Positions 25,236 to 34,780 of a stretch of 64,000 nt of DNA are shown here, one piece after another. Every line of letters starts with the position of its first letter. Positions within the stretch are counted from its first letter, which is position 1. Source of the DNA: Gammaproteobacteria bacterium MedPE (GTDB lineage: Bacteria; Pseudomonadota; Gammaproteobacteria; Enterobacterales; Psychrobiaceae); the NCBI GenBank assembly GCA_001874365.1, contig MPDF01000002.1:1-64000 (forward strand), given 5' to 3'. The notes beneath the pieces were generated by a model that did not search any database, was not told the origin of the DNA, and worked only from the letters and a program-made list of their open reading frames with translations. The translations under genes and the position numbers were made by a program.

Positions 25236-25661
25236 ATGATGATTGATTTGAAAGTGAAGGATTTTATAACGCAAAATGCTCCAGTGATTACATCAACAAC
25301 GTTGTTATCAGATGCCGTTGATAAGATTGAGCAAAGCGATCAAGATAGCGCTGTAGTGGTTGATAATGATCAAGTCGTTGGTATTTTAAGTGAACGCGAT
25401 TGTTTAAAAACACTTATTTCAAGTAGTTACTATTGTGATGGTGCACCAACCGTTAAAGAGTTTATGAAAAGCAATGTTGTAACAGTGAATGCTGATGACA
25501 ATATTCATGACGTAGCGGCGAAAGTTATTTCAGATACAGCAGGTTTTTGTGACCAAACGTGTTTTCCTGTTATGCAAAATAATGTGTATGTAGGACTCAT
25601 TGGGGTCAAGGGATTGGTTGAAGCATTAAATCAATATTTTAAAACCTGCCAAGCGTATTAA
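25236..25661 (+). CDS. Two-CBS-domain protein
   Basis: 141 residues. Two CBS repeats (about 8-60 and 75-135; DQDSAVVVDNDQVVGILSERD and CDQTCFPVMQNNVYVGLIGVK) form a Bateman module that usually binds adenosine nucleotides and signals energy state. There is no enzyme domain. The protein has five cysteines (SYYCDG, DQTC, KTC), unusual for the family. Its ATG follows GAGGACAGG and it probably shares the peroxiredoxin transcript; partner unknown. A strong terminator follows. Confidence 0.85.
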   Translation: MMIDLKVKDFITQNAPVITSTTLLSDAVDKIEQSDQDSAVVVDNDQVVGILSERDCLKTLISSSYYCDGAPTVKEFMKSNVVTVNADDNIHDVAAKVISDTAGFCDQTCFPVMQNNVYVGLIGVKGLVEALNQYFKTCQAY

Positions 25662-25690
25662 ATATTACCAAGTTCTTGTTGTTTCACTGT

Positions 25691-25724
25691 AAAAACCAAT
25701 ATCAATGATATTGGTTTTTTTATT
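25691..25724 (+). terminator. Terminator after the CBS gene
   Basis: AAAAACCAATATCA and TGATATTGGTTTTT are perfect arms (25691-25704, 25706-25719) ending in a T run. Confidence 0.85.
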
Positions 25725-25865
25725 TGGTTTGCTGAAAAATTGCACTGACTTCAAAGTTAATTAAATAACTTGCACGAAGAGTAGGTCAAAGTGCAATGAT
25801 CCTGTACACTAGCCCGCTTTTTGAGCCACTGCCTTTTCGTCCACCGATGATTAGCTAACGAATAA

Positions 25866-27281
25866 ATGAGTTTAATGATGAAATTTTCTGAATTGGGCCT
25901 ATGTCCACAAATACTTGAAGCTGTAGCAGCCCAAGGTTATGAATCGCCTTCGCCGATTCAAGCTCAAGCTATTCCTGCTATTTTGGCCGGTAAAGACGTG
26001 ATGGCGGCTGCGCAAACTGGTACTGGTAAAACGGCAGGTTTTACATTACCTATCTTAGAAAATTTAAGTACAGGTAAACCAGCCAAGGGCAATCAAGTTC
26101 GCTGTTTGGTGTTAACACCTACACGTGAATTAGCAGCGCAAGTGGCTGAGAATGTTGCGCAATACAGCCAAAAACTCCCGCTAAAATCAACGGTGGTATT
26201 TGGCGGTGTGAAGATTAATCCACAAATGCAAAAATTGCGTGGCGGTACAGATGTCCTAGTGGCGACGCCCGGTCGCTTACTTGATTTATACAATCAACGA
26301 GCAATTCGCTTTGACGAGCTAGAAGTACTGGTATTAGATGAAGCTGATCGCATGTTAGACATGGGCTTTATTCATGACATTAAGCGTATTATTAAGATGT
26401 TGCCTAAGAAACGCCAAAACTTGCTATTTTCGGCGACATTTTCGCAAGAAATACGTCAATTAGCTAAAGGGTTAATCAACGATCCCGTCGAAATTTCAGT
26501 AACCCCTGAAAACTCAACCGTTGATCGTATTGAACAATGGTTATGTCCACTAGATAAAGGCCGTAAAACGCAAGCGTTGACCTTTTTAATCGAAGATAAT
26601 GATTGGCAACAAGTGCTTGTCTTCTCTCGTACTAAACACGGTGCCAACCGTATTGCTAAGCAACTAGAAGCTAAAGGCCATAGTGCAGCGGCTATTCATG
26701 GCAATAAGAGTCAAGGCGCAAGAACAAAAGCGTTAGCTGGTTTTAAAAGTGGTGAAATTAAAGTACTTGTTGCTACAGATATTGCCGCACGTGGACTAGA
26801 CATTGAGCAATTACCACAAGTAGTAAACTTTGATTTACCTAATGTTGCTGAAGATTATGTACATCGTATTGGCCGTACTGGCCGAGCTGGTGCAACAGGT
26901 GAAGCGATTTCGTTAGTAAGTAATGATGAAATGCAGCAACTTAAAGATGTTGAACGCTTAATTAAAATGTTGATTCCTCGTAAAGAGATCCCTGGTTTTG
27001 AAGCTGTTCATCGAGTGCCTGAGACAGAGTTAGATACACGCCCAATTAAGGCTAAGAAACCGAAAAAACCTAGAAAGCCAAGTCGTGATCATAATGATGG
27101 TCAACGTTCTGGTGAAAATGCACGTGGGCATAAGCCTAAGAGTGCTAATGGGCGCCATAAGCAGGGTGATGGCAGTAACAAACAGGGTAATGGTGGAAAC
27201 CCTCGCCGCAGTAACAATGGTGGTGGTAATAAGCCTGCAGGCGGCGCTAACAAAAATAGACGCTCACGCCCGCAAGTTTAA
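25866..27281 (+). CDS. rhlE: DEAD-box RNA helicase RhlE
   Basis: 471 residues; the ATG at 25878 (MKFSELGL) is a plausible alternative. ATP-dependent RNA remodelling in ribosome assembly and RNA decay. Helicase motifs in order: Q motif [25 protein letters not shown], Ia PTRELA, Ib [20 protein letters not shown], then C-terminal [38 protein letters not shown] and [10 protein letters not shown]. The last 75 residues are Gly/Lys/Asn-rich and basic, typical of RhlE tails. Upstream there is a 204-bp gap after a terminator. No cold-shock box could be identified. Confidence 0.94.
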   Translation: MSLMMKFSELGLCPQILEAVAAQGYESPSPIQAQAIPAILAGKDVMAAAQTGTGKTAGFTLPILENLSTGKPAKGNQVRCLVLTPTRELAAQVAENVAQYSQKLPLKSTVVFGGVKINPQMQKLRGGTDVLVATPGRLLDLYNQRAIRFDELEVLVLDEADRMLDMGFIHDIKRIIKMLPKKRQNLLFSATFSQEIRQLAKGLINDPVEISVTPENSTVDRIEQWLCPLDKGRKTQALTFLIEDNDWQQVLVFSRTKHGANRIAKQLEAKGHSAAAIHGNKSQGARTKALAGFKSGEIKVLVATDIAARGLDIEQLPQVVNFDLPNVAEDYVHRIGRTGRAGATGEAISLVSNDEMQQLKDVERLIKMLIPRKEIPGFEAVHRVPETELDTRPIKAKKPKKPRKPSRDHNDGQRSGENARGHKPKSANGRHKQGDGSNKQGNGGNPRRSNNGGGNKPAGGANKNRRSRPQV

Positions 27282-27290
27282 AATAGTGAC

Positions 27291-28073
27291 TTAATCAGCA
27301 GGTGTTATTACCTCAATAATTGAGAACGTAGCACCTTGCGGGTCATTGATTACTGAAAATCGGCCCACGCCTGGAATATCAGTCGGAGGTACGCAAATAA
27401 CGGCGCCCAGTTCTTGGGCTTTGTTGGCCATTTTTTCACAATCATCAACAGCAAAGTAATTCATCCAATGGGGCGGTGTATCTCCCCATTCTTCAGTCAT
27501 CTCTAACATGCCGCCTTCTTGATGAGACCCTACTCTTAGCTCGGTATATGTCATGCCCATCATGTCTTTGTCGTCAAATTCCCAACCAAGCACTTTATGA
27601 TAAAAGGCTTTACTATCTTCACGATTAAGGGTTGCTAATTCGCTCCAACACAACGTACCTTCGACATCTCTTATTTCAATGCCTGTGTGTTGATTCGCTT
27701 GCCAAATCGCAAATACGGCGCCATTAGGCTCTTGTATAATAGCCATGCGTCCTGCATCCATCACATTGTGAGGACCAGCAATAACAGTTGCACCTAATGG
27801 CTCAGCAATAGCTAGTGTATCGTCAACATTATCCACAGCAATATAAGTTAACCAATTAGTCATTACGCCTTGTTCTTCTTGTTCTGGCATGCGCTGAAAC
27901 ATGGCCGCAACGATTTTGTCATTACAATACATTTTTGTGTAATACATACCGCCGCCAATGTCTTCATCATCAGCACGCCAATTAAATAAATCACAATAGA
28001 AGCTTTTAGCCTGTTGCCAGTCAGCTGCGGTAAGTTCTAACCAACAAAATTGCCCTTGTTGTTTATTATCCAT
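27291..28073 (-). CDS. Two-domain VOC (glyoxalase-like) protein
   Basis: 260 residues from the ATG at 28073, which has AAGGTG 7 nt upstream; a GTG 9 nt earlier is possible. Two vicinal-oxygen-chelate repeats (about 10-125 and 138-258), each beta-alpha-beta-beta-beta: FCWLELTAADWQQAKSFYCDL / NGAVFAIWQ and LCWSELATLNREDSKAFYHK / QGATFSIIE. Metal-binding positions are partly conserved, so enzyme type is not certain. It sits 65 bp downstream of the kinase gene on the same strand and converges with rhlE. Confidence 0.85.
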   Translation of the reverse strand: MDNKQQGQFCWLELTAADWQQAKSFYCDLFNWRADDEDIGGGMYYTKMYCNDKIVAAMFQRMPEQEEQGVMTNWLTYIAVDNVDDTLAIAEPLGATVIAGPHNVMDAGRMAIIQEPNGAVFAIWQANQHTGIEIRDVEGTLCWSELATLNREDSKAFYHKVLGWEFDDKDMMGMTYTELRVGSHQEGGMLEMTEEWGDTPPHWMNYFAVDDCEKMANKAQELGAVICVPPTDIPGVGRFSVINDPQGATFSIIEVITPAD

Positions 28074-28138
28074 CGTTGTCACCTTTGTTATGTATGGGAG
28101 TTTAAATACCCTAACTGGTCAATTGGGCTAATGCAAAC

Positions 28139-31100
28139 CTAGGCAAGTTCGATGGGGAAAGAGATATTGAATACAGTGCCTTGATTGAGTTCACTGGTAC
28201 AATTGATTTTACCGTGAAGTTGATTAGTCACGATGTTGTAAACAATGTTTAGACCTAAGCCGCTACCGCCATTGTCACGATTTGTTGTGTAAAAAGGCTC
28301 AAAGATTTTTTTTAGATTCTCTGATTTAATACCAACGCCATCATCAATGATTAGTAAGCTTAGTTGTTCATTGATTAGTGAAATTTTAATGTTAATCGTG
28401 CCTTTTTTTTCAGGAAATGCGTGAATGCTCGCGTTAATGACTAGATTGGAAATGATTTGAGAGAATGAGCCAGGGTAGCCATTGATGGTTAAATCATTCG
28501 GGCAATTTACGTTGATAGTAATTTGGCTCTTCTTAAACACATGGTGAATACTAGTGAGTATTTCTTCGAGGTACTGTGATACATTGAAAACTCTAGATTT
28601 AGATGAACTTTGATCCACTGAAACTTGTTTGAAGCTTCGCACGAGTTCAGCGGTGCGTTCTAGATTGCGCATTAACAGTTCTGCAATCTCTTTAGATACC
28701 CCTAGATAATTATCAAAATCACTTTTCTTCATTTTTTGTTGTTGGTACTTCTTGTCAATATTTTCATTAAGTTCTAGGAAGTGAGTGGCGGCAGTTAGAC
28801 CAATGCCGATAGGAGTATTTATTTCGTGAGCAACGCCTGCTACTAGCCCACCTAAACTTGCCATCTTTTCTGATTCGATCAGCTGTTGTTGAGCCTCTTT
28901 AAGCTCCTTAAGTGAAGATTCAAGTTCCAAATTTGAATTGATGAGCTGGGCATTGTGGGTTACCTGCGCCTCTTCTAGTTGTTTCTTGTCATTGATATCA
29001 CGCCATACCACATGAATTATTTTTTCGTTGTTGCGAATGATTTGAGTCAGGACTATTTCAACCCAAAATAATTGCTCGTTGGCCTTTTTGAAAACCCACT
29101 CGAAACGTTGTGAACCATTATTTGAGCATAAGTCATCGATGTTTCTTCGTTGTTCTACTGAAATCTGTCCATTCGGTTGTTGTGCTGGTGAGATATCGAC
29201 AGGCGTAAGGCCAATGAGTTGAATTTTTTCTTCAAGGCCGAGCATTGAAACAGCGGCATTGTTGCAGTCTGTATAAATCCCATTTTTCATTAAAAGTAAG
29301 CCATCAGACGTGTCGTAAAACAATGTTTCAAAGATCTCTTTTTGTTCTTGCAGTTCAGCCATACTTTGTGAAAGCTCGTCATGAGATTGTGACACTAGTT
29401 TTTGTGCCATTCTCACTCGTCGATAGCTGTATATAAAGATGAGGGTGATGATGAAGAAGCCCATCACAATCCAGTAAATGACTTCGTAATCAACAGCCGT
29501 TTTTATACTGCGCTTGACCCAACGTTGACGGATCGCATGATGAGTTGTGTCATCAATTGACGCCAGCACTTTGTTAACGATTGATAATAAAATTTGTTGA
29601 TCATCATGCACCATGATGCGATGAGAAAAGCCATCTTCAAGTTGACCAACGATTTTTAATCGTTGAAAACGAGTTTCTAGTTGATGAATGGCAACTGCCA
29701 TGTGGCCAATATAGGCATCAGCCTGCTTTTTTTGAACTAAAGAGAGGGCTTTTTTCATTGAACTTGTTTCAATGATTTTCGCCTCAGGATATTGTTTTTT
29801 TATAAAATAAAAGACAGGGTCTCCTTTGGGGAGAGCGATAGTTTTATTGGATAATTCGCTTAATGTATCTATAAACGAAGCGTCCTCTCCCATCACAATT
29901 CCGAAATTAAAAAACGAAAATTCTTTAGAAATAATACCTGAGGAAGCGTGCTGCTCAATATCAGTAACCCCCGGAATGAGGTCGATTCGCTTTTGCTCAA
30001 AAGCTTTGATGACATCTGGCCACGTTTTCTCTTCGACTAACGTAAATTCGATACCTGTTTTTGCACTGATGATGTCTAGATAATCGGCCATTAATCCACT
30101 AAATTTTCCGTTTTCAACAATAGATAATGGATGCCAATTGACTTCAGAAAAACGAATGACAGGGTGAGACTCTAAATAGCGCTGTTCTTGATTGGTGAAT
30201 GCGAGCTCGTTATTTTGGTAGTTGAGGCGATGATAAATTGCAGAGATGTAACTGAAGCGAGTTTGTTCTTTAAAATGCTGAATATTAGGAATTAAACTCG
30301 TACTTTTCAGATTATTTCTAATATGTTCATCTGCAAAGTAAACATTTATAAATCCCTGTGGTGACGCAACTTTGTCGAAAATATTGATTATATCCTGTTG
30401 ATTAAAATAGGGTGTAGCAGCAGTCGAAATCAATGATTGCGCAATGAGTTGCTGGTGATTATCAAAAACATCAACGCGCTCTATGTAAGGGAGTGTGACT
30501 AACGTATCGAGCAGGACTTTAAGCGGTTTAGGATCTGGTGAGTACATGTGATTTGCAATAATGGCGGAAAAAAGCTGAGTAGCTTCATTTTTATATTGAA
30601 TAATATTATTGGCATATTGCTCGATAATATATTGATATTCACCGCTTTCTTTTATATTTCGTAATCCACGATTAAACCTATCGCGAATGTATTTATCTCT
30701 AAAGCCAACTTGCGTCGCATGACTTTTTTTAAAAGGAAAATGAAAAGTAAATTGTTCGATACTCATCGCATCTGTTTGTTGAGCATGCCATGAAAAAATA
30801 CGTTTATCGATGATTAAGACATCACCTTCACCTTGTAAGAATGAGGCGACTTGTTGCTGTTGAAACTTATATTCACGGTAATTGTCTGGGCGCGACTGTG
30901 GGTTAAATAATTCGTAATATTCGTTACCAAGGTATTTATAGGCATCGATGAAAGAAAGGGTGGCAAGGTTGCTAAGTTGATGAACTGAATTAATGGTTAA
31001 GTTGTCTTTTTTTCTTGAGACAGCGATGTATTCGAAATCTACAAAGGCATCTGAATAGTAGTATCCATCATTTTTAGCGCTGACCGCGACTTTAGCATCA

Positions 31101-32821
31101 AGATTGGTATTGTTGTTTAACGCTTGATGTAGTAGTGGTGTCGACAAATATTGCGCGTTATCTATTTCAATGCCTTGGGTTTTAAGTATTCGGTACATCA
31201 GATCATATTCAATACCTCTAATCTTTGGATGGTCTAAAGTAAATGGTTCTTTTCCAAAGCCAAAAGCAAGGTTAAGACCTGTTTTGTGATGAGTGGTTGT
31301 CAGCCAATCATTAGCAATAATTTTCTTTCTCGACTGACTAATTAGCATTAACGATTTAGTTAAAACGCTTTTAAGAAGTGGGTTGTTGTTTTGAACTATC
31401 ATGGCGAGATGTTGCGACGATTGATTATGCAGCGGTATTGTTTTGATACTGTGAATAAAATTGTTTTCAATAAAATGAGTGATTGAGTAGTTATCTCCCC
31501 ATAAAGCATCTGCTTTTCTGCTCGTGAGCAGCTGTAATGCCTGATTATAGTCATCAGCATAGATTATGGTGACTTGTTTATGAAGTTGATTTGTGATGTC
31601 TTGATAGCGAGAGTTTTTTACTATAACTAGCGTTTTTCCAATAAGATCGAGTAAATCACTAATATCGTTTCGCGTGTCATTAATAAATAAAGATGAATTT
31701 AACGTGAGGTAGTGAGCAGTAGTTGAGTTTGTAGATTGTTGCAAGCTGCTCGTAAAATTAGCTGGAATAACATCAATGATTTCCTGTAAAAATGACTGTT
31801 GTAACTGCTTTCGACTGCCATTAATGGCTTGAAACGATAAACCAGATGTTTTTGATACCTCAGCCAGAATATCGCCGACAATACCATTAATGGCGTGTTC
31901 TTGGTTCGAGAAAAGATAAGGCTTCCATGTATCTACACCGACTTTGATAGGGGGAGAGTCTTTAATGTAGGCAAATTCTTCATCGGTAAACAATCTATTA
32001 TTGTTAGCTGTGTTAAACCATTTATTTGTTAAATCTGCTAACTGTTTTTTTGAGATTGATGAAATTCCTTTGTTAATGATCTTATGTAGCAGCGGTTGGC
32101 TATTGTGAGTCGCGATAGCGAGATTGCCAGTATTATTAAATAAAGCAACGGCAATTTTAAGATTCATTGATTTGGCTTTAGCATCGCTAGCGTGAGTAAA
32201 GATACTAGCCTCCACTGCACCCGAAGCGACAGCCTGATAAGCGGCTTCTGTAGACTCTAAGTAATGAATTTCTTTTGGCGTAACATGTTGGTTTATAAAA
32301 TCACTAATCAGATGGTTCTTAAAAATAGCAATACGTTTACCTGCCAAATCTTGCAATGTATTTATGTCGTTGTCGTCTGCTTTGGTGAGAATATGCTGCG
32401 CTGCAAAGTAGTAGACCGGAGAAAAAGAAAGAAACTGTTGTCTTTCTTGGGTTGGGGTGACTGACATCAATGCCCAAATCTTACCGGAGATTAATTGCTC
32501 GTAAGCGTCTGACCACGAGCTATGTCGCTTGATAGAGAAATTTGTTTGAAGATTTTGGTTAATGAGTTCAATTAATTCTTTATTGAATCCATCTATCTGT
32601 CCTTGCTGATTAATAAATACAAAGGGGTACCAACTATGATCAGAAGCAATTTCAACGTCAGGATTGGCATCTAGCCATTGACGCTCTTTTAGCGTTAATA
32701 ATGTAGGGTTGTGGTGTGTTATCGATGGTGAGGGTTGTAAATGAGTGATTGACGATTCTTTTGCGTCAATAGGCATCAAAAGGGCTAATGTACTCAGTAG
32801 TATTAATAAAAGAATTTTCAT
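28139..32821 (-). CDS. Sensor histidine kinase with four periplasmic binding-protein-like domains
   Basis: 1560 residues. Signal/anchor 1-20. Amino-acid-type periplasmic binding domains (SBP_bac_3/Venus-flytrap): VFT1 about 40-270, VFT2 about 285-510, VFT3 about 512-738, VFT4 about 880-1105; a linker about 740-875 (LFSAIIANHM, LVTLPYIERVDVFDNHQQL) resembles periplasmic sensor modules of GGDEF proteins. TM about 1114-1133, coiled coil, PAS about 1160-1282, coiled coil, then HisKA with H1332 in GVAHEINTPIG, N box N1463, DDGVGIK and GSGLGLNIV. BvgS/EvgS proteins have two such periplasmic domains, so four is unusual. It lacks receiver and HPt domains and has no adjacent response regulator. Ligand unknown; polar or amino-acid-like compounds are typical of these folds. 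Confidence 0.88.
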   Translation of the reverse strand: MKILLLILLSTLALLMPIDAKESSITHLQPSPSITHHNPTLLTLKERQWLDANPDVEIASDHSWYPFVFINQQGQIDGFNKELIELINQNLQTNFSIKRHSSWSDAYEQLISGKIWALMSVTPTQERQQFLSFSPVYYFAAQHILTKADDNDINTLQDLAGKRIAIFKNHLISDFINQHVTPKEIHYLESTEAAYQAVASGAVEASIFTHASDAKAKSMNLKIAVALFNNTGNLAIATHNSQPLLHKIINKGISSISKKQLADLTNKWFNTANNNRLFTDEEFAYIKDSPPIKVGVDTWKPYLFSNQEHAINGIVGDILAEVSKTSGLSFQAINGSRKQLQQSFLQEIIDVIPANFTSSLQQSTNSTTAHYLTLNSSLFINDTRNDISDLLDLIGKTLVIVKNSRYQDITNQLHKQVTIIYADDYNQALQLLTSRKADALWGDNYSITHFIENNFIHSIKTIPLHNQSSQHLAMIVQNNNPLLKSVLTKSLMLISQSRKKIIANDWLTTTHHKTGLNLAFGFGKEPFTLDHPKIRGIEYDLMYRILKTQGIEIDNAQYLSTPLLHQALNNNTNLDAKVAVSAKNDGYYYSDAFVDFEYIAVSRKKDNLTINSVHQLSNLATLSFIDAYKYLGNEYYELFNPQSRPDNYREYKFQQQQVASFLQGEGDVLIIDKRIFSWHAQQTDAMSIEQFTFHFPFKKSHATQVGFRDKYIRDRFNRGLRNIKESGEYQYIIEQYANNIIQYKNEATQLFSAIIANHMYSPDPKPLKVLLDTLVTLPYIERVDVFDNHQQLIAQSLISTAATPYFNQQDIINIFDKVASPQGFINVYFADEHIRNNLKSTSLIPNIQHFKEQTRFSYISAIYHRLNYQNNELAFTNQEQRYLESHPVIRFSEVNWHPLSIVENGKFSGLMADYLDIISAKTGIEFTLVEEKTWPDVIKAFEQKRIDLIPGVTDIEQHASSGIISKEFSFFNFGIVMGEDASFIDTLSELSNKTIALPKGDPVFYFIKKQYPEAKIIETSSMKKALSLVQKKQADAYIGHMAVAIHQLETRFQRLKIVGQLEDGFSHRIMVHDDQQILLSIVNKVLASIDDTTHHAIRQRWVKRSIKTAVDYEVIYWIVMGFFIITLIFIYSYRRVRMAQKLVSQSHDELSQSMAELQEQKEIFETLFYDTSDGLLLMKNGIYTDCNNAAVSMLGLEEKIQLIGLTPVDISPAQQPNGQISVEQRRNIDDLCSNNGSQRFEWVFKKANEQLFWVEIVLTQIIRNNEKIIHVVWRDINDKKQLEEAQVTHNAQLINSNLELESSLKELKEAQQQLIESEKMASLGGLVAGVAHEINTPIGIGLTAATHFLELNENIDKKYQQQKMKKSDFDNYLGVSKEIAELLMRNLERTAELVRSFKQVSVDQSSSKSRVFNVSQYLEEILTSIHHVFKKSQITINVNCPNDLTINGYPGSFSQIISNLVINASIHAFPEKKGTINIKISLINEQLSLLIIDDGVGIKSENLKKIFEPFYTTNRDNGGSGLGLNIVYNIVTNQLHGKINCTSELNQGTVFNISFPIELA

Positions 32822-32905
32822 GAACAGCCCAAGTGATGGTTAACGAAAATACAAATGAATTTTAAGTATAGTCGCTAACCATAAATACGCAGGGCGTGGT
32901 GAGAA

Positions 32906-33637
32906 TTAATCCATTAAGTGTTCTAATCCATAAACTAGCACATCACGCTCTACGACCTTCTTACAGGCTAATACAACGCCTGGCATGAAAGACTCACGAT
33001 GTTGTGAGTTATGTTCGATTTTCAATGTTTCACTCAAACCACCAAAGAATACGGTTTGCTGCGCAACAACACCAGGTAGGCGAATCGAGTGCAGTTTTAC
33101 GCCGTGTAATTCAGCGCCGCGAGCACCTTCAAATAGCTCTTTGTCGCTGGTGGTTTGCGGTGTACCTGTACGCGCTTGTGCAATCATTTCTGCGGTGCGC
33201 AACCCTGTTCCTGATGGACTTTCTTCTTTTTGCGGACTGTGGGCTTCAATAACCTCAACATCGGGTAGATACTTTGCTGCTTCGGCAGAAAATTTCATCA
33301 TTAGTACCGCGCCAACACTAAAGTTAGGAGCAATTAGGCCGCCTAGCTTTTTGTCTTGAGATAACGCTTGCAGCTCTTGCACTTGGCTTTCTAAAAATCC
33401 ACTGGTACCAATAACTGGGCAAGCGCCGTTATTTAGAATAGTTTTTGTATTATCATAGCCAGCAGATGCTGCCGTAAAGTCTACGACTACTTGCGGTTTC
33501 AAACGGGCAATGGTTGCTGCTAAGTCATCTTGATAATCAATTTCGCCCACCAAATTTAAGGCTGGATCGTTATTAATAGCATTAACTGCTTCTTTTCCCA
33601 TGCGCCCATTGGCGCCGTTAACTAATACGTTAATCAT
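32906..33637 (-). CDS. dapB: DapB-family dihydrodipicolinate reductase homologue, short Bacillus/cyanobacterial type
   Basis: 243 residues (usual gammaproteobacterial DapB about 267-270). The NAD(P) fold (MINVLVNGANGRMGKEA) and VVDFTAAS, PVIGTSGF, IAPNFSVGAVLMMKFS segments match DapB, with the Bacillus/cyanobacterial style sequence. The active-site motif is EAHSPQKEESPSGT: H133 and K137 of the catalytic set remain, but the second His of the usual HH pair is S134, and the D of KxDxPSGT is E. It lies 9 bp after the aminotransferase gene at the end of the ilv operon. It is either the lysine-pathway enzyme (4-hydroxy-tetrahydrodipicolinate reductase) or a paralogue acting on another imine; a normal dapB elsewhere in the genome would favour the second. 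Confidence 0.8.
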   Translation of the reverse strand: MINVLVNGANGRMGKEAVNAINNDPALNLVGEIDYQDDLAATIARLKPQVVVDFTAASAGYDNTKTILNNGACPVIGTSGFLESQVQELQALSQDKKLGGLIAPNFSVGAVLMMKFSAEAAKYLPDVEVIEAHSPQKEESPSGTGLRTAEMIAQARTGTPQTTSDKELFEGARGAELHGVKLHSIRLPGVVAQQTVFFGGLSETLKIEHNSQHRESFMPGVVLACKKVVERDVLVYGLEHLMD

Positions 33638-33646
33638 AAATTTATT

Positions 33647-34768
33647 TTATTTACCTAATGCAGATTTTAGTGCCGCCAAGCATAACGCGACATTCTCGTT
33701 ACGTGCTGCGTAGCCCATTAAACCGATGCGCCATGCTTTACCAGCGAGTGCGCCTAAGCCGGCACCAATTTCTAAGTTATAGTCATTGAGTAATGTGCCG
33801 CGAATGGCTGCATCATCAGCACCTTCTGGGATAACTACTGTATTTAATTGTGGAAGTCGATGCGCTTCATCAACAATAAACTCAATGCCCATTTCGGTTA
33901 AACCTGCTTTGAGTTTTTCGTGCTGTGTTTGATGACGCGCCCATGCGTTCTCTAAGCCTTCTTCTTGCAGCATAACGAGCGATTCATGCAGTGCATATAA
34001 CGAGTTTACAGGCGCCGTATGATGATAACTACGCTTTCCTTGGCCACTCCAATAGCTCATGACTAGTGTTTGATCGAGGAACCAACTTGGTACTTTACCA
34101 TCACGTTGGCTTAATTTCTCAATAGCGCGTGGGCCAAAGCTCACAGGTGATATCCCAGGAACACAAGAAAGACATTTTTGACTGCCTGAATATATGGCGT
34201 CTATACCCCATTCATCGACGCGTAATTCTACGCCACCTAATGAAGTAACCGCATCAACGATAGTTAGTGCATCGTGTTTCTGTGCTAGCGCACACAAGGT
34301 TTTTGCATCAGATAATGCACCCGTTGAAGTCTCTGCATGAACAAAAGCTAAGAACTTTGCATCAGGATGATCTTGTAGAGCCTGTGCTACTTTATCGACA
34401 GAAACTGGGTGACCCCACTCGTCATTAATCACAATAGCGGTCGCACCTAAACGTTCTACATTTTCCACCATGCGCATGCCAAACACACCGTTTACACAAA
34501 CAATGACTTTATCTTGAGGCTCAACTAAGTTAACAAAACAAGTTTCCATGCCTGCACTACCGGGTGCTGATACCGCAATAGTAAATTCGTTTTTGGTTTG
34601 AAATGCATATTGAAGAAGACTTTTTACTTCATCCATCATTCCAACAAACTCTGGATCTAAATGACCAATCGTTGGGCGACCTAACGCTTGTAAAACGCGC
34701 GGTGAGACATCACTTGGCCCTGGACCCATTAACGTACGTGGCGTTGGATGAAATGATGAAATTGTCAT
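33647..34768 (-). CDS. Alanine/serine-glyoxylate-type aminotransferase (AGXT family)
   Basis: 373 residues. Fold-type I PLP enzyme: substrate loop LMGPGPSDVSPRVLQALGRP, VHAETSTGAL, DAVTSLGGVELRVDEWGID and PLP lysine K198 in YSGSQKCL. The YHHTAPVNSLYALHESL segment and C-terminal WRIGLMGYAA are typical of alanine-glyoxylate and serine-pyruvate enzymes. Its ATG has AAAGGA upstream and follows ilvA by 12 bp, so it belongs to the ilv operon. E. coli has the branched-chain transaminase ilvE at a similar place; this is a different family (ilvE is fold type IV). Substrate not settled; aceA in the window supplies glyoxylate. Confidence 0.85.
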   Translation of the reverse strand: MTISSFHPTPRTLMGPGPSDVSPRVLQALGRPTIGHLDPEFVGMMDEVKSLLQYAFQTKNEFTIAVSAPGSAGMETCFVNLVEPQDKVIVCVNGVFGMRMVENVERLGATAIVINDEWGHPVSVDKVAQALQDHPDAKFLAFVHAETSTGALSDAKTLCALAQKHDALTIVDAVTSLGGVELRVDEWGIDAIYSGSQKCLSCVPGISPVSFGPRAIEKLSQRDGKVPSWFLDQTLVMSYWSGQGKRSYHHTAPVNSLYALHESLVMLQEEGLENAWARHQTQHEKLKAGLTEMGIEFIVDEAHRLPQLNTVVIPEGADDAAIRGTLLNDYNLEIGAGLGALAGKAWRIGLMGYAARNENVALCLAALKSALGK

Positions 34769-34780
34769 GAAATAATTCCT

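Noticed and set aside
32985-33359. 124-residue plus-strand ORF over dapB
   Set aside because: Shadow of the DapB frame, no family resemblance.
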